This document shows, piece after piece, positions 1 to 6,805 of a stretch of DNA of 41,063 nucleotides. The notes beneath the pieces are model-generated. The model ran no database searches. It was given only the letters and a program-made list of their open reading frames with translations, and was not told the DNA's origin. The DNA lies in contig NZ_JVRR01000077.1 in NCBI RefSeq assembly GCF_001070715.1, positions 1 through 41,063 of the forward strand. Reading direction: 5' to 3'. Position numbers and translations under genes: made by a program. The DNA comes from Streptococcus pseudopneumoniae. GTDB lineage: Bacteria; Bacillota; Bacilli; Lactobacillales; Streptococcaceae. The first letter of the stretch is position 1. Each line of letters opens with the position of its first letter.

Positions 1-100
1 TCTTATTTGGCTTATAGGGTGACTAGCAAATGAAATACGAATTATTTTCGATGCCCAAGCAACCCAATGAAACCAATACTTTAGGGATAGTGCTAAAATA

Positions 101-158
101 AAAATAGCCACCATAAAATCACGTGAAATAAGGATTTTTTGGTGGCGATTTTGTTTAT
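101..158. terminator. stem-loop upstream of the transposase remnant
   Basis: The arms at 101-113 and 140-152 are 13-bp inverted repeats with one mismatch, and a T-rich run follows. It could end transcription from the left or mark the edge of the inserted element. Nothing in positions 1-100 gives a recognisable coding region. One minus-strand frame is open to the window edge, but it is too short to judge. Confidence 0.5.
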
Positions 159-183
159 TTTGTAATTTTACGACTAAAAAATA

Positions 184-237
184 GTGGAAATTCCTGTATA
201 ATATAGTTGGAAAAAATATCAAAGGAGGAATTTCCAC
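184..237 (+). promoter_or_regulatory. transposase promoter and ribosome site inside a perfect 11-bp inverted repeat
   Basis: A consensus -10 (TATAAT, 197-202) and a strong Shine-Dalgarno (AAGGAGG, about 222-228) lie between or on the arms of a perfect inverted repeat, GTGGAAATTCC at 184-194 and GGAATTTCCAC at 227-237. The right arm touches the start codon at 238. A read-through transcript could fold and hide the ribosome site, as some insertion sequences do to limit transposase made from outside promoters. Transcripts starting at the internal -10 would lack the left arm and stay translatable. The arrangement is directly visible; the function is inferred. Confidence 0.55.
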
Positions 238-1304
238 ATGAACATTGTAACACAAACGAGCCTTTTTAGTGAAGAAGAAAAATTAGGAGATTTAAAAAAA
301 TTAAAAATTCTTATTTCTATAATACCAGCAGAAAAGTTATTAAAAAAATTAGATGAAGAGCGAGCAAATGGTAGAAATGATTATCCGGTTGTATGTATGT
401 GGCGATTACTTCTTGCAAAAAATGTTTTCCAACATACAACGATTGAAAGTTTATTACGTGAATGTCGTAGAAATAGTCAATTAAGACAATTATGTGGACT
501 TCGATCTCACTATATTTCTATGAATCATACCAATAATCATGTTTGTATAGTACCAAGTTCTGTTGCGATGTCTCGTTTTATAAAAAAATTAAAGGAACAT
601 CAAGAAAACTTGACAGAGATGATGCTGATTTTGGAAAAGAAGTAGCCGTTGACGGGAAAATTATTCAAAGTTACGCCAATAAAGTATCGACTAAAGAACC
701 AGATGGCAGAAGAGAAACGCAGGCTGATACGACCGCAAAAAATTAGTATTCAAATAACGGAACTAAAACTACGAAGTATTATTTTGGTTTCTGATTTCAT
801 TTATTAGCAGATGTAAATTATGAACTACTGATAGCTTTTAAAGTGACTCCAACAGGTAAAGGAGAACGTGAAGTTGCTGAAGAAATTCTTACAGAATCAG
901 AAATCCTATTAAAGAATACAAGGGCAGTGATGGCAGATAAAGGGTATGATAGTGAATTCATCGAAGAACAAGGAATAATCGCGGTTATCCCTCCAAGACA
1001 TATGTGGAAAGATGAAGAAAGTCGTCAATATAAAGACTCAGCACTCTATTATAATCAAGATGAAGAAGTATTTTATCGAACAGAAGATTTTCAATTAATA
1101 TCATTAGTGTACAAAGGGACAGGTTCATTGTGTTACGGATTTCATCCAAAATATAATGATAACCGCATTTTTAGAGTAGATAGTTCAGAAGATATTCGTA
1201 TCTTCCCAAAAGTATCCCAACAATCACATAAATTTGAGAGACTTTACAATAAGAGAAGTGCCATTGAAAGAATCAATGGTTGCTTAAATAGTTGCCCCAT
1301 TTAA
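238..1304 (+). pseudogene. degenerate IS1182-like transposase
   Basis: This is a broken DDE transposase in several pieces. The first frame (238-645, about 135 codons) carries the N-terminal helical part. The reading then shifts at about 600-645 into a second frame carrying a VDGKIIQSYA-type segment. That frame has an in-frame TAG at 744-746 and a TGA near 792, then continues (KVTPTGKGEREVA, VMADKGYDSEF, SAIERING) to about 1275. After the ERING motif the C-terminal part typical of the family is missing, and unrelated repeat sequence begins at 1278. The layout resembles IS1182-type transposases of low-GC Gram-positives. One frameshift, two stops and a lost C-terminus mean it cannot be active. 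Confidence 0.8.
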
Positions 1305-1500
1305 AAAAATGACGAAATTTCAAGGGGGATGGTCTGCCCTTTTTTAGGAACTGAGGTTGTCATTGAATCATTACGTCTAAAAATGAAAAGAAAATTTACA
1401 TTTTAAAATAGATTCTTTTATTTCTGAAATAGATTTTTGTTTTCAAAATTTATGACATCGCTATTTTTGCCCCAAAAAAGGGCACAGCGTAAATGATTCA
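1278..1500. repeat. duplicated segment, copy 1 (223 bp)
   Basis: From GGTTGCTTAAATAGTTG to GTAAATGATTCA this closely matches 3234-3478. It differs by substitutions and about 20 bp of indels. Near its ends, CTGCCCTTTTTTAGG (about 1333-1347) and the reverse of CCCCAAAAAAGGGCAC (about 1469-1484) form an imperfect inverted pair, as in the tips of a small non-autonomous element. It joins the truncated transposase directly on the left. It may be an IS-end remnant or a MITE. Confidence 0.7.
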
Positions 1501-1506
1501 CTTGAC

Positions 1507-1535
1507 TTGACAATTCACGATAAAAAGATGATAAT
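1507..1535 (+). promoter_or_regulatory. promoter at the repeat junction, ahead of the DUF4261 gene
   Basis: TTGACA (1507-1512), a 17-bp spacer and GATAAT (1530-1535) make a strong sigma-A promoter. It starts seven bases after the end of the duplicated segment. The predicted transcript start would fall at about 1541, on or just after the ATG at 1538, which bears on the choice of start codon for the next gene. Confidence 0.55.
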
Positions 1536-1537
1536 AC

Positions 1538-2377
1538 ATGGTAGATATTTTAGACAAATTTTATGTAGAGGTTGAGGTGGAAGTTTTGAACAGTGATAAC
1601 ATAGGAGAATTTTGTGGAAGCGTTTTGCTTTCGGAGGATTGTTGGGACAAGAATAAACTGATAAAAGACCTTAGAGATGAGTGGAGTATTGAAATCTCAA
1701 ATGAAGATTTAACAGATGAAGCTGACGATGTAATCTTTACAGATATCAATGGATATCGTGTGGTTATCAGTAAATTCCCTGATCCCGTACCAAACGAAGA
1801 GGCGGAAATCAATGCTTCCAATAATTATATGTGGAGAGAAGCGGTAGAGGTTACTAAAAGCCATAAGGCGCATATTGTCGTTGCTGTTTTAGGTGATGGA
1901 GAAGAAGATATAAAAGAAAGAGGGCTTATTTATACTGAGATTATGGCAACTTGCAGCATGCAGGAAAATGCCATAGGCGTATTTACAAGCGGAGTGGTCT
2001 TTGAACCAAATTCTTATATTGACTGCGCTCAAATGATTAAAGAACAGGAATTACCTATTTTTAACTGGATATGGTTCGGTCTTTATCAAACTGACAAGGG
2101 AATATCCGTATACACTTATGGAATGTACGTGTTTGGAAAGTATGAACTTGAGATAATAGATGCAGATGAAAATCCGGGGGATCTAATAAAATTTATATCT
2201 TCAATCGTATCGTACATACTCCTTGAGGATGTAGATTTGCAGGATGGTGAGACCCTAGGTTTTTCAGAAAAAGATAAGCATAAAATTACATTAAGCAAAG
2301 GTGTTGCTCTTCCGGATCAAGACACATTGAAAATTGCTTATGAAGCGAAAACAAGAAAATCTTGGTGGAGGAAATAG
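1538..2377 (+). CDS. DUF4261-domain protein
   Basis: A 279-residue acidic, soluble protein with no signal peptide or membrane helix. The C-terminal third fits the DUF4261 pattern: a Y-E-L-E-I-I-D segment, a helix ending in SYILLEDV, then QDGETLGF and a late strand before the K/R-rich end. The function of this domain is not established to my knowledge. The annotated ATG is problematic, because it has no Shine-Dalgarno and the promoter's -10 ends three bases upstream. Translation may be leaderless, or it may start at the in-frame TTG at 1586, which follows GAGGTGGAAG. The gene may also have lost its original 5' end at the junction. It sits alone between the repeat and a terminator-like palindrome. 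The gene is likely real; its role is unknown. Confidence 0.7.
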   Translation: MVDILDKFYVEVEVEVLNSDNIGEFCGSVLLSEDCWDKNKLIKDLRDEWSIEISNEDLTDEADDVIFTDINGYRVVISKFPDPVPNEEAEINASNNYMWREAVEVTKSHKAHIVVAVLGDGEEDIKERGLIYTEIMATCSMQENAIGVFTSGVVFEPNSYIDCAQMIKEQELPIFNWIWFGLYQTDKGISVYTYGMYVFGKYELEIIDADENPGDLIKFISSIVSYILLEDVDLQDGETLGFSEKDKHKITLSKGVALPDQDTLKIAYEAKTRKSWWRK

Positions 2378-2387
2378 AGGGAAGTGA

Positions 2388-2424
2388 CCCCAAAAGTTAG
2401 ATTTTTTATATCTAACTTTTAGGG
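2388..2424. terminator. palindrome after the DUF4261 gene (terminator or joined IS ends)
   Basis: AAAAGTTAGAT and ATCTAACTTTT (about 2392-2420) pair perfectly around a T-rich loop, with further CCC/GGG pairing outside. It lies 10 bp past the stop codon, as a terminator would. The flanking GTGACCCC and AGGGTGCAG also resemble the terminal repeats of some IS3-family elements placed back to back, so an IS-end scar is an alternative. Confidence 0.5.
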
Positions 2425-2511
2425 TGCAGTATAAAAGGCTGGGGAAACCTGGTCTTTTTTGTTGAAAAGAAAATCATGTTAGAAAATATAACATAAAAAG
2501 CAAGAAAACCC

Positions 2512-2540
2512 TTGACATTTATGTCAGTTATTTTTACAAT
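2512..2540 (+). promoter_or_regulatory. glnR-like promoter with a GlnR box in the spacer
   Basis: TTGACA (2512-2517) and TACAAT (2535-2540) are 17 bp apart. The sequence at 2522-2538 (TGTCA, seven bases, TTACA) fits the GlnR/TnrA operator TGTNA-N7-TNACA exactly and covers the spacer and part of the -10. A repressor bound there would block polymerase, so autorepression by a GlnR-type protein is expected. Confidence 0.8.
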
Positions 2541-2575
2541 ACAGCTATCATAGAGAATAAGAGAGGTGTTTGAGA

Positions 2576-2941
2576 ATGGGAGAAAAAGAATTACGACGTT
2601 CTTTAGCAGTGTTTCCAATAGGAACAGTTATGAAATTGACTGATTTAACGGCAAGACAAATTAGCTACTATGAAGAACAACGTTTAATTACACCGGAACG
2701 TTCAGACACTAATCGCAGAATGTATTCCTTAAATGACGTAGATCGTTTGTTAGAGATTAAAGATTACTTGTCAGATGGATTAACGATTGTTGCGATTCAA
2801 AAAGTTTATTCGAATGAAAAGAAAAATCCGTTAGAAAAACCAACATCAAATGATGCTTTAACGGATGAAGATGTTCGACGAATTTTATATAACGAAATTA
2901 TGCATATTGGAAGATTATCTGGACAAGAGGAATTACTATAG
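2576..2941 (+). CDS. GlnR-type MerR-family regulator (accessory copy)
   Basis: A 121-residue MerR-family protein. The N-terminal winged helix (FPIGTVMKLTDLTARQISYY, then the NRRMYSLNDVDRLLEIKDYL region) matches the GlnR/TnrA recognition region closely. The C-terminal tail differs from what I remember of the streptococcal core GlnR. In streptococci GlnR represses glnA and ammonium/glutamine uptake genes when bound by feedback-inhibited glutamine synthetase. The ATG at 2576 is preferred over the upstream TTG at 2570 because GAGAGGTG at 2561-2568 is well spaced for it. No glnA follows. The AT-rich context between repeats points to acquisition from another Firmicute or a second copy. The identity is solid; its targets are inferred. 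Confidence 0.85.
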   Translation: MGEKELRRSLAVFPIGTVMKLTDLTARQISYYEEQRLITPERSDTNRRMYSLNDVDRLLEIKDYLSDGLTIVAIQKVYSNEKKNPLEKPTSNDALTDEDVRRILYNEIMHIGRLSGQEELL

Positions 2942-2953
2942 GGGTGGAGAAAA

Positions 2954-3130
2954 ATGATGAAAAAGAGATTTGAAAATATTATTTTAGTATCAATGATTTG
3001 TATGAGTATTTTACCAACAAATGTATATGCAAAGGATAATAGAGAGATAGAAAAAGAGTTTACTATTGATGTTACAAATGATAAAAATACCACAGTTCAA
3101 ACGAGCCTACTGAAAAAGCCATCAATTTGA
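2954..3130 (+). CDS. truncated secreted protein remnant
   Basis: A 58-residue ORF behind a good ribosome site (GGGGTGGA), 12 bp after the GlnR-type gene. The start has a classical signal peptide: MMKKR, a hydrophobic core, and a likely cleavage after VYA. About 30 mature residues follow. The reading then runs into the left arm of a long palindrome at 3103 and stops within it. Most likely it is the 5' part of a larger exported protein cut by rearrangement. I recognise no family. Confidence 0.45.
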   Translation: MMKKRFENIILVSMICMSILPTNVYAKDNREIEKEFTIDVTNDKNTTVQTSLLKKPSI

Positions 3131-3149
3131 TGACTTTTTCAGTAGGCTC
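3103..3149. repeat. 47-nt near-perfect palindrome
   Basis: The arms at 3103-3125 and 3127-3149 (GAGCCTACTGAAAAAG and its complement, plus CATCAA) pair over 23 bp with one mismatch around a single loop base. It lies at the break point of the secreted ORF. There is no clear T-tract outside the arm. It could be a terminator, an IS-associated hairpin or a recombination scar. Confidence 0.7.
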
Positions 3150-3243
3150 ATATGTCACAATGGCTTATTTATGTACATTAGGATTTGCTTACTCAAAAGT
3201 ACAAAAACAAGAAACAGAGCATTTGAACAGTTGGGTTGCTTAA
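3130..3243 (+). pseudogene. possible C-terminal remnant of an anchored surface protein
   Basis: A 37-codon frame opening in the palindrome reads as a hydrophobic stretch (SYVTMAYLCTLGFAY) followed by a basic tail (SKVQKQ). This resembles the membrane anchor and charged tail that close sortase substrates. No LPXTG is visible upstream, because the palindrome interrupts. It might be the far end of the same gene whose start lies at 2954, with the middle lost. This is weakly supported. Confidence 0.25.
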
Positions 3244-3478
3244 ATAGTTGTCCCATTTTTAAAAAAATGACGAAATTTCAAGGGGGGATAGTCTGCCCTT
3301 TTTTAGGTGCTGAGGTTATCGTTGGATGAATATGCTTAAAAATGAAAATAAAATCTGTTTTCTGAAACTGGCTTTGGTTTTTAGAAATTATTCCCAAGTT
3401 TCTGGAATAGATTTTTATTTACAAAAGTAACGGAACCGCTATTTTTGGTCAAAAAAAGGTCACAGCGTAAATGATTCA
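3234..3478. repeat. duplicated segment, copy 2 (245 bp)
   Basis: Second copy of the segment at 1278-1500 in the same orientation, ending just before the apt promoter. The two copies enclose the DUF4261, GlnR-type and truncated secreted genes, so this 1.7-kb stretch can be looped out or gained by recombination between the direct repeats. The copies have diverged, so the duplication is not very recent. Confidence 0.7.
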
Positions 3479-3516
3479 AATATTGTTTTCTCTTTCTTCT
3501 TTACTAGAAAATATGG

Positions 3517-3522
3517 TATAAT
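3517..3522 (+). promoter_or_regulatory. apt promoter (extended -10)
   Basis: TATGGTATAAT is an extended -10 (TATAAT at 3517-3522), 31 bp before the apt start codon. The -35 region is weak, as is common for extended -10 promoters in streptococci. AGAAAG-type purine sequence just before the ATG serves as the ribosome site. Confidence 0.6.
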
Positions 3523-3553
3523 AGAGAGTAAAAACTTTGAAAGAAAGAAAAAG

Positions 3554-4066
3554 ATGAATTTAAAAGATTACATTGCAACAATTGAAAATTATCCAAAGGA
3601 AGGCATCACCTTCCGTGATATTAGTCCTTTGATGGCTGATGGAAATGCCTATAGCTACGCTGTTCGTGAAATTGTTCAGTATGCTACTGACAAGAAAATT
3701 GACATGGTTGTAGGGCCTGAGGCTCGTGGATTTATCGTGGGCTGTCCAGTTGCCTTTGAGTTGGGAATTGGCTTTGCCCCTGTTCGTAAGCCAGGTAAAT
3801 TGCCACGCGAAGTCATTTCTGCTGACTATGAAAAAGAGTACGGTGTTGATACCTTGACTATGCATGCGGATGCCATCAAGCCAGGTCAACGTGTTCTTAT
3901 CGTGGATGACCTCTTGGCAACAGGTGGAACTGTTAAGGCAACCATCGAGATGATTGAAAAGCTTGGCGGTATTGTAGCAGGTTGTGCCTTCCTTGTTGAA
4001 TTGGATGAATTGAACGGTCGTGAAAAAATCGGTGACTACGATTACAAAGTTCTGATGCATTATTAA
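3554..4066 (+). CDS. apt: adenine phosphoribosyltransferase
   Basis: A 170-residue cytoplasmic purine-salvage enzyme that converts adenine and PRPP to AMP and pyrophosphate. The PRPP-binding loop [13 protein letters not shown] is near residue 115, the GPEARGF segment near residue 56, and the N-terminal [18 protein letters not shown] segment is typical of bacterial Apt. Length matches the family. It is a single-gene unit between its own promoter and a terminator. It marks the point where conserved streptococcal backbone resumes after the islet. Confidence 0.97.
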   Translation: MNLKDYIATIENYPKEGITFRDISPLMADGNAYSYAVREIVQYATDKKIDMVVGPEARGFIVGCPVAFELGIGFAPVRKPGKLPREVISADYEKEYGVDTLTMHADAIKPGQRVLIVDDLLATGGTVKATIEMIEKLGGIVAGCAFLVELDELNGREKIGDYDYKVLMHY

Positions 4067-4067
4067 T

Positions 4068-4095
4068 GAAAAACAGTCCCTAGGGCTGTTTTCTC
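4068..4095 (+). terminator. apt terminator
   Basis: AAAACAG and CTGTTTT arms surround TCCCTAGGG two bases after the apt stop, and a T-rich stretch follows. Confidence 0.8.
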
Positions 4096-4139
4096 TACAT
4101 TAGGATATAAAAATAGACTATAGCTAGTTAGAGGAAAAG

Positions 4140-4173
4140 TATAATTGAAAACTATATCTTCTTGCAGTATAAT
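4140..4173 (+). promoter_or_regulatory. metA promoter with a MET-box-like palindrome
   Basis: TTGAAA (4145-4150), a 17-bp spacer and TATAAT (4168-4173) form the promoter. The 17-mer at 4140-4156 matches the streptococcal MET-box consensus TATAGTTTSAAACTATA at 14 of 17 positions and overlaps the -35. In Streptococcaceae this site is bound by the LysR-type methionine regulator (MetR/MtaR), so metA is probably controlled by methionine or homocysteine supply. Confidence 0.65.
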
Positions 4174-4248
4174 AAAGGAAACAAGTGTTTGCATTTTAAC
4201 TCTAAACACAAGCAATGATTCCTGAAAGAGTACAGTTAGGAGAGGGTT

Positions 4249-5193
4249 ATGCCGATTCGAATTGATAAAAAATTACCAGCTGTTGAGATTTTACGGACAG
4301 AGAATATCTTTGTCATGGATGATCAGCGTGCGGCCCACCAAGATATCCGTCCCTTGAAGATTTTAATTTTAAATCTCATGCCACAGAAAATGGTCACAGA
4401 AACCCAGTTGTTACGTCATTTGGCCAATACACCTCTACAACTGGATATTGATTTTCTCTATATGGAGAGCCATCGTTCTAAAACAACTCGTTCAGAACAC
4501 ATGGAGACCTTTTATAAAACCTTCCCAGAAGTCAAGGATGAGTATTTTGATGGGATGATTATTACGGGGGCCCCAGTTGAGCATTTACCATTTGAGGAAG
4601 TGGACTATTGGGAGGAATTCAGTCAGGTGCTTGAGTGGTCCAAGACCCATGTCTATTCGACACTTCATATCTGTTGGGGGGCTCAGGCTGGGCTTTATCT
4701 GCGCTATGGTGTAGAAAAATACCAGATGGCCAGTAAGCTATCAGGTATTTATCCTCAGGACACCCTAAAAGAGGGTCACCTTCTCTTTAGAGGTTTTGAC
4801 GATAGTTACGTAGCTCCTCATTCTCGGCACACGGAGATTTCTAAGGAAGAGATTCTGAATAAGACCAATCTCGAGATTTTGTCAGAAGGTCCTCAGGTTG
4901 GGGTTTCGATTTTAGCCAGTCGTGATTTGCGAGAAATTTATAGTTTTGGGCATTTGGAATATGACCGTGATACCTTGGCAAAAGAGTATTTCAGAGATTG
5001 TGATGCAGGTTTAGCTCCTCATATTCCAGAAAATTATTTTAAGGATGATGATGTTAATCAGACCCCTTGTCTTTGTTGGTCTTCATCGGCAGCCCTCTTT
5101 TTCAGTAACTGGGTGAACTATGCGGTCTATCAGGAGACGCCTTTTGACTGGAGAAAAATAGAAGATGATGCATCTGCATATGGGTATTTATAA
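4249..5193 (+). CDS. metA: homoserine O-acyltransferase (MetA family)
   Basis: A 314-residue enzyme for the first dedicated step of methionine synthesis, acylating homoserine with succinyl- or acetyl-CoA. The nucleophile is Cys142 in HICWGAQ, and the catalytic pair His235/Glu237 is in GHLEYD. Length and numbering fit the E. coli MetA family. Many Gram-positive MetA proteins use acetyl-CoA, so the acyl donor is left open. The start is the ATG after GGAGAGGG. It lies behind a MET-box promoter and 8 bp before dnaD, with which it is probably co-transcribed. Confidence 0.95.
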   Translation: MPIRIDKKLPAVEILRTENIFVMDDQRAAHQDIRPLKILILNLMPQKMVTETQLLRHLANTPLQLDIDFLYMESHRSKTTRSEHMETFYKTFPEVKDEYFDGMIITGAPVEHLPFEEVDYWEEFSQVLEWSKTHVYSTLHICWGAQAGLYLRYGVEKYQMASKLSGIYPQDTLKEGHLLFRGFDDSYVAPHSRHTEISKEEILNKTNLEILSEGPQVGVSILASRDLREIYSFGHLEYDRDTLAKEYFRDCDAGLAPHIPENYFKDDDVNQTPCLCWSSSAALFFSNWVNYAVYQETPFDWRKIEDDASAYGYL

Positions 5194-5201
5194 GAGGAAT
5201 T

Positions 5202-5879
5202 ATGACATATTTAGACGCTTTTAAATCAGGGAACTTGGTTTTACCGAGTGCCCTTCTCTTGCATTTTAAGGAACTCTTTCCTTCCAGCGATGATTTTCTG
5301 GTCTGGCAATTTTTCTATTTGCAAAATACGACAGGCTTAGAAGAAATGTCACCAAGCCAGATTGCTGAAAGGATTGGCAAGGAAATTTCGGATGTCAACC
5401 AGTCCATCTCTAATCTGACGGAGAGGGGACTGCTTCAGTACCGTACTATCGAATTAAATGGTGAAATCGAATTGCTTTTTGATGCTAGTTTGGCTTTGGA
5501 ACGTTTGGATGATTTGCTTGGAGTCGCTCATTCGAGTTCAGACCAGTTGACACCTCAAAATCAGCTCAAAGATTTGGTAGAAACCTTCCAACAGGAGTTG
5601 GGACGCTTGTTGACACCTTTTGAGATTGAGGATTTGACCAAGACACTAAAGGAAGATGGAACCAGTGCTGACTTGATTAAGGAAGCTCTTCGTGAAGCTG
5701 TTTTAAATGGAAAAGCAAACTGGAAGTACATTCAGGCGATTTTGAGAAACTGGCGCCATGAAGGTATCAAAAGTGTGGCTCAAATTGAGGCTAAGCGGGC
5801 AGAAAGAGAAGCAAGCAATCCTCAGTTGACACAGGTATCTGCAGATTTCAGAAATGCCATGGATCTCTGGAAGGATTAA
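5202..5879 (+). CDS. dnaD: DnaD-family replication initiation protein
   Basis: A 225-residue DnaD-like protein. The N-terminal winged helix (about 1-100, including MSPSQIAERIGKEISDVNQ) mediates oligomerisation. The C-terminal DnaD domain (about 125-205) ends in the YIQAILRNWRHEGI motif that contacts DNA. In Firmicutes DnaD works with DnaB and DnaI to load the replicative helicase at origins and restart sites. The start follows GAGGAATT after metA, so the replication gene depends at least partly on a methionine-regulated promoter. Confidence 0.93.
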   Translation: MTYLDAFKSGNLVLPSALLLHFKELFPSSDDFLVWQFFYLQNTTGLEEMSPSQIAERIGKEISDVNQSISNLTERGLLQYRTIELNGEIELLFDASLALERLDDLLGVAHSSSDQLTPQNQLKDLVETFQQELGRLLTPFEIEDLTKTLKEDGTSADLIKEALREAVLNGKANWKYIQAILRNWRHEGIKSVAQIEAKRAEREASNPQLTQVSADFRNAMDLWKD

Positions 5880-5912
5880 TCCATGTAAGCAGGATTGAAA
5901 TCCGAGTAAGAT

Positions 5913-5941
5913 TTGCAAGCTGTGTCTAATTGTGATAAAAT
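5913..5941 (+). promoter_or_regulatory. tpiA promoter
   Basis: TTGCAA (5913-5918) and TAAAAT (5936-5941) are 17 bp apart, giving a leader of about 30 nt before the ATG at 5977. Confidence 0.6.
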
Positions 5942-5976
5942 AAATAGAAAATAAATTGAAAAAAGAGGTATGTGAA

Positions 5977-6735
5977 ATGTCACGTAAACCATTTATCGCT
6001 GGTAACTGGAAAATGAACAAAAATCCAGAAGAAGCTAAAGCATTCGTTGAAGCAGTTGCATCAAAACTTCCTTCATCAGATCTTGTTGAAGCAGGTATCG
6101 CAGCTCCAGCTCTTGATTTGACAACTGTTCTTGCTGCTGCTAAAGGTTCAAACCTTAAAGTTGCTGCTCAAAACTGCTACTTTGAAAATGCAGGTGCCTT
6201 CACTGGTGAAACTAGCCCACAAGTTTTGAAAGAAATCGGTACTGACTACGTTGTTATCGGTCACTCAGAACGCCGTGACTACTTCCATGAAACTGACGGA
6301 GATATCAACAAAAAAGCAAAAGCAATCTTTGCAAACGGTATGCTTCCAATTATCTGTTGTGGTGAGTCACTTGAAACTTACGAAGCTGGTAAAGCAGCTG
6401 AATTCGTAGGTGCTCAAGTATCTGCTGCATTGGCTGGATTGACTGCTGAACAAGTTGCTGCATCAGTTATCGCTTATGAGCCAATCTGGGCTATCGGTAC
6501 TGGTAAATCAGCTTCACAAGACGATGCACAAAAAATGTGTAAAGTTGTTCGTGACGTTGTAGCTGCTAACTTTGGTCAAGAAGTGGCAGACAAAGTTCGT
6601 GTTCAATACGGTGGTTCTGTTAAACCTGAGAACGTTGCTTCATACATGGCTTGTCCAGACGTTGACGGTGCCCTTGTAGGTGGTGCGTCACTTGAAGCTG
6701 AAAGCTTCTTGGCTTTGCTTGACTTTGTAAAATAA
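5977..6735 (+). CDS. tpiA: triosephosphate isomerase
   Basis: A 252-residue TIM-barrel glycolytic enzyme that interconverts dihydroxyacetone phosphate and glyceraldehyde 3-phosphate. Lys12 (GNWKMN), His96 (GHSERR) and Glu168 ([10 protein letters not shown]) are all present, as is the phosphate loop GGSVKPEN. The ATG at 5977 is chosen over an upstream TTG because AGAGGT lies at the right distance and the conserved [11 protein letters not shown] follows at once. Codon use is strongly biased (GGT, GCT, GAA), as for a highly expressed gene. It has its own promoter and terminator. Confidence 0.98.
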   Translation: MSRKPFIAGNWKMNKNPEEAKAFVEAVASKLPSSDLVEAGIAAPALDLTTVLAAAKGSNLKVAAQNCYFENAGAFTGETSPQVLKEIGTDYVVIGHSERRDYFHETDGDINKKAKAIFANGMLPIICCGESLETYEAGKAAEFVGAQVSAALAGLTAEQVAASVIAYEPIWAIGTGKSASQDDAQKMCKVVRDVVAANFGQEVADKVRVQYGGSVKPENVASYMACPDVDGALVGGASLEAESFLALLDFVK

Positions 6736-6756
6736 TCAGTAAGTAGCAAAAGCTAG

Positions 6757-6790
6757 GTGGAACAGCATTCAGGTGCCTGTTCCATTTTTT
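6757..6790 (+). terminator. tpiA terminator
   Basis: TGGAACAG and CTGTTCCA arms are followed by TTTTTTAT. The T-run ends just before the lytC ribosome site. Confidence 0.9.
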
Positions 6791-6805
6791 ATAGGAGAGG
6801 AAAGA

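Noticed and set aside
1-1304. Functional insertion sequence
   Set aside because: A frameshift, two in-frame stops and the missing C-terminus show the transposase is dead.
1278-3478. CRISPR array or toxin-antitoxin pair in the islet
   Set aside because: There are only two long diverged repeats without spacers, and neither the DUF4261 nor the GlnR-type gene pairs with a toxin-like partner.
3560-4060. 166-codon minus-strand frame opposite apt
   Set aside because: It covers apt almost exactly and has no independent signals.
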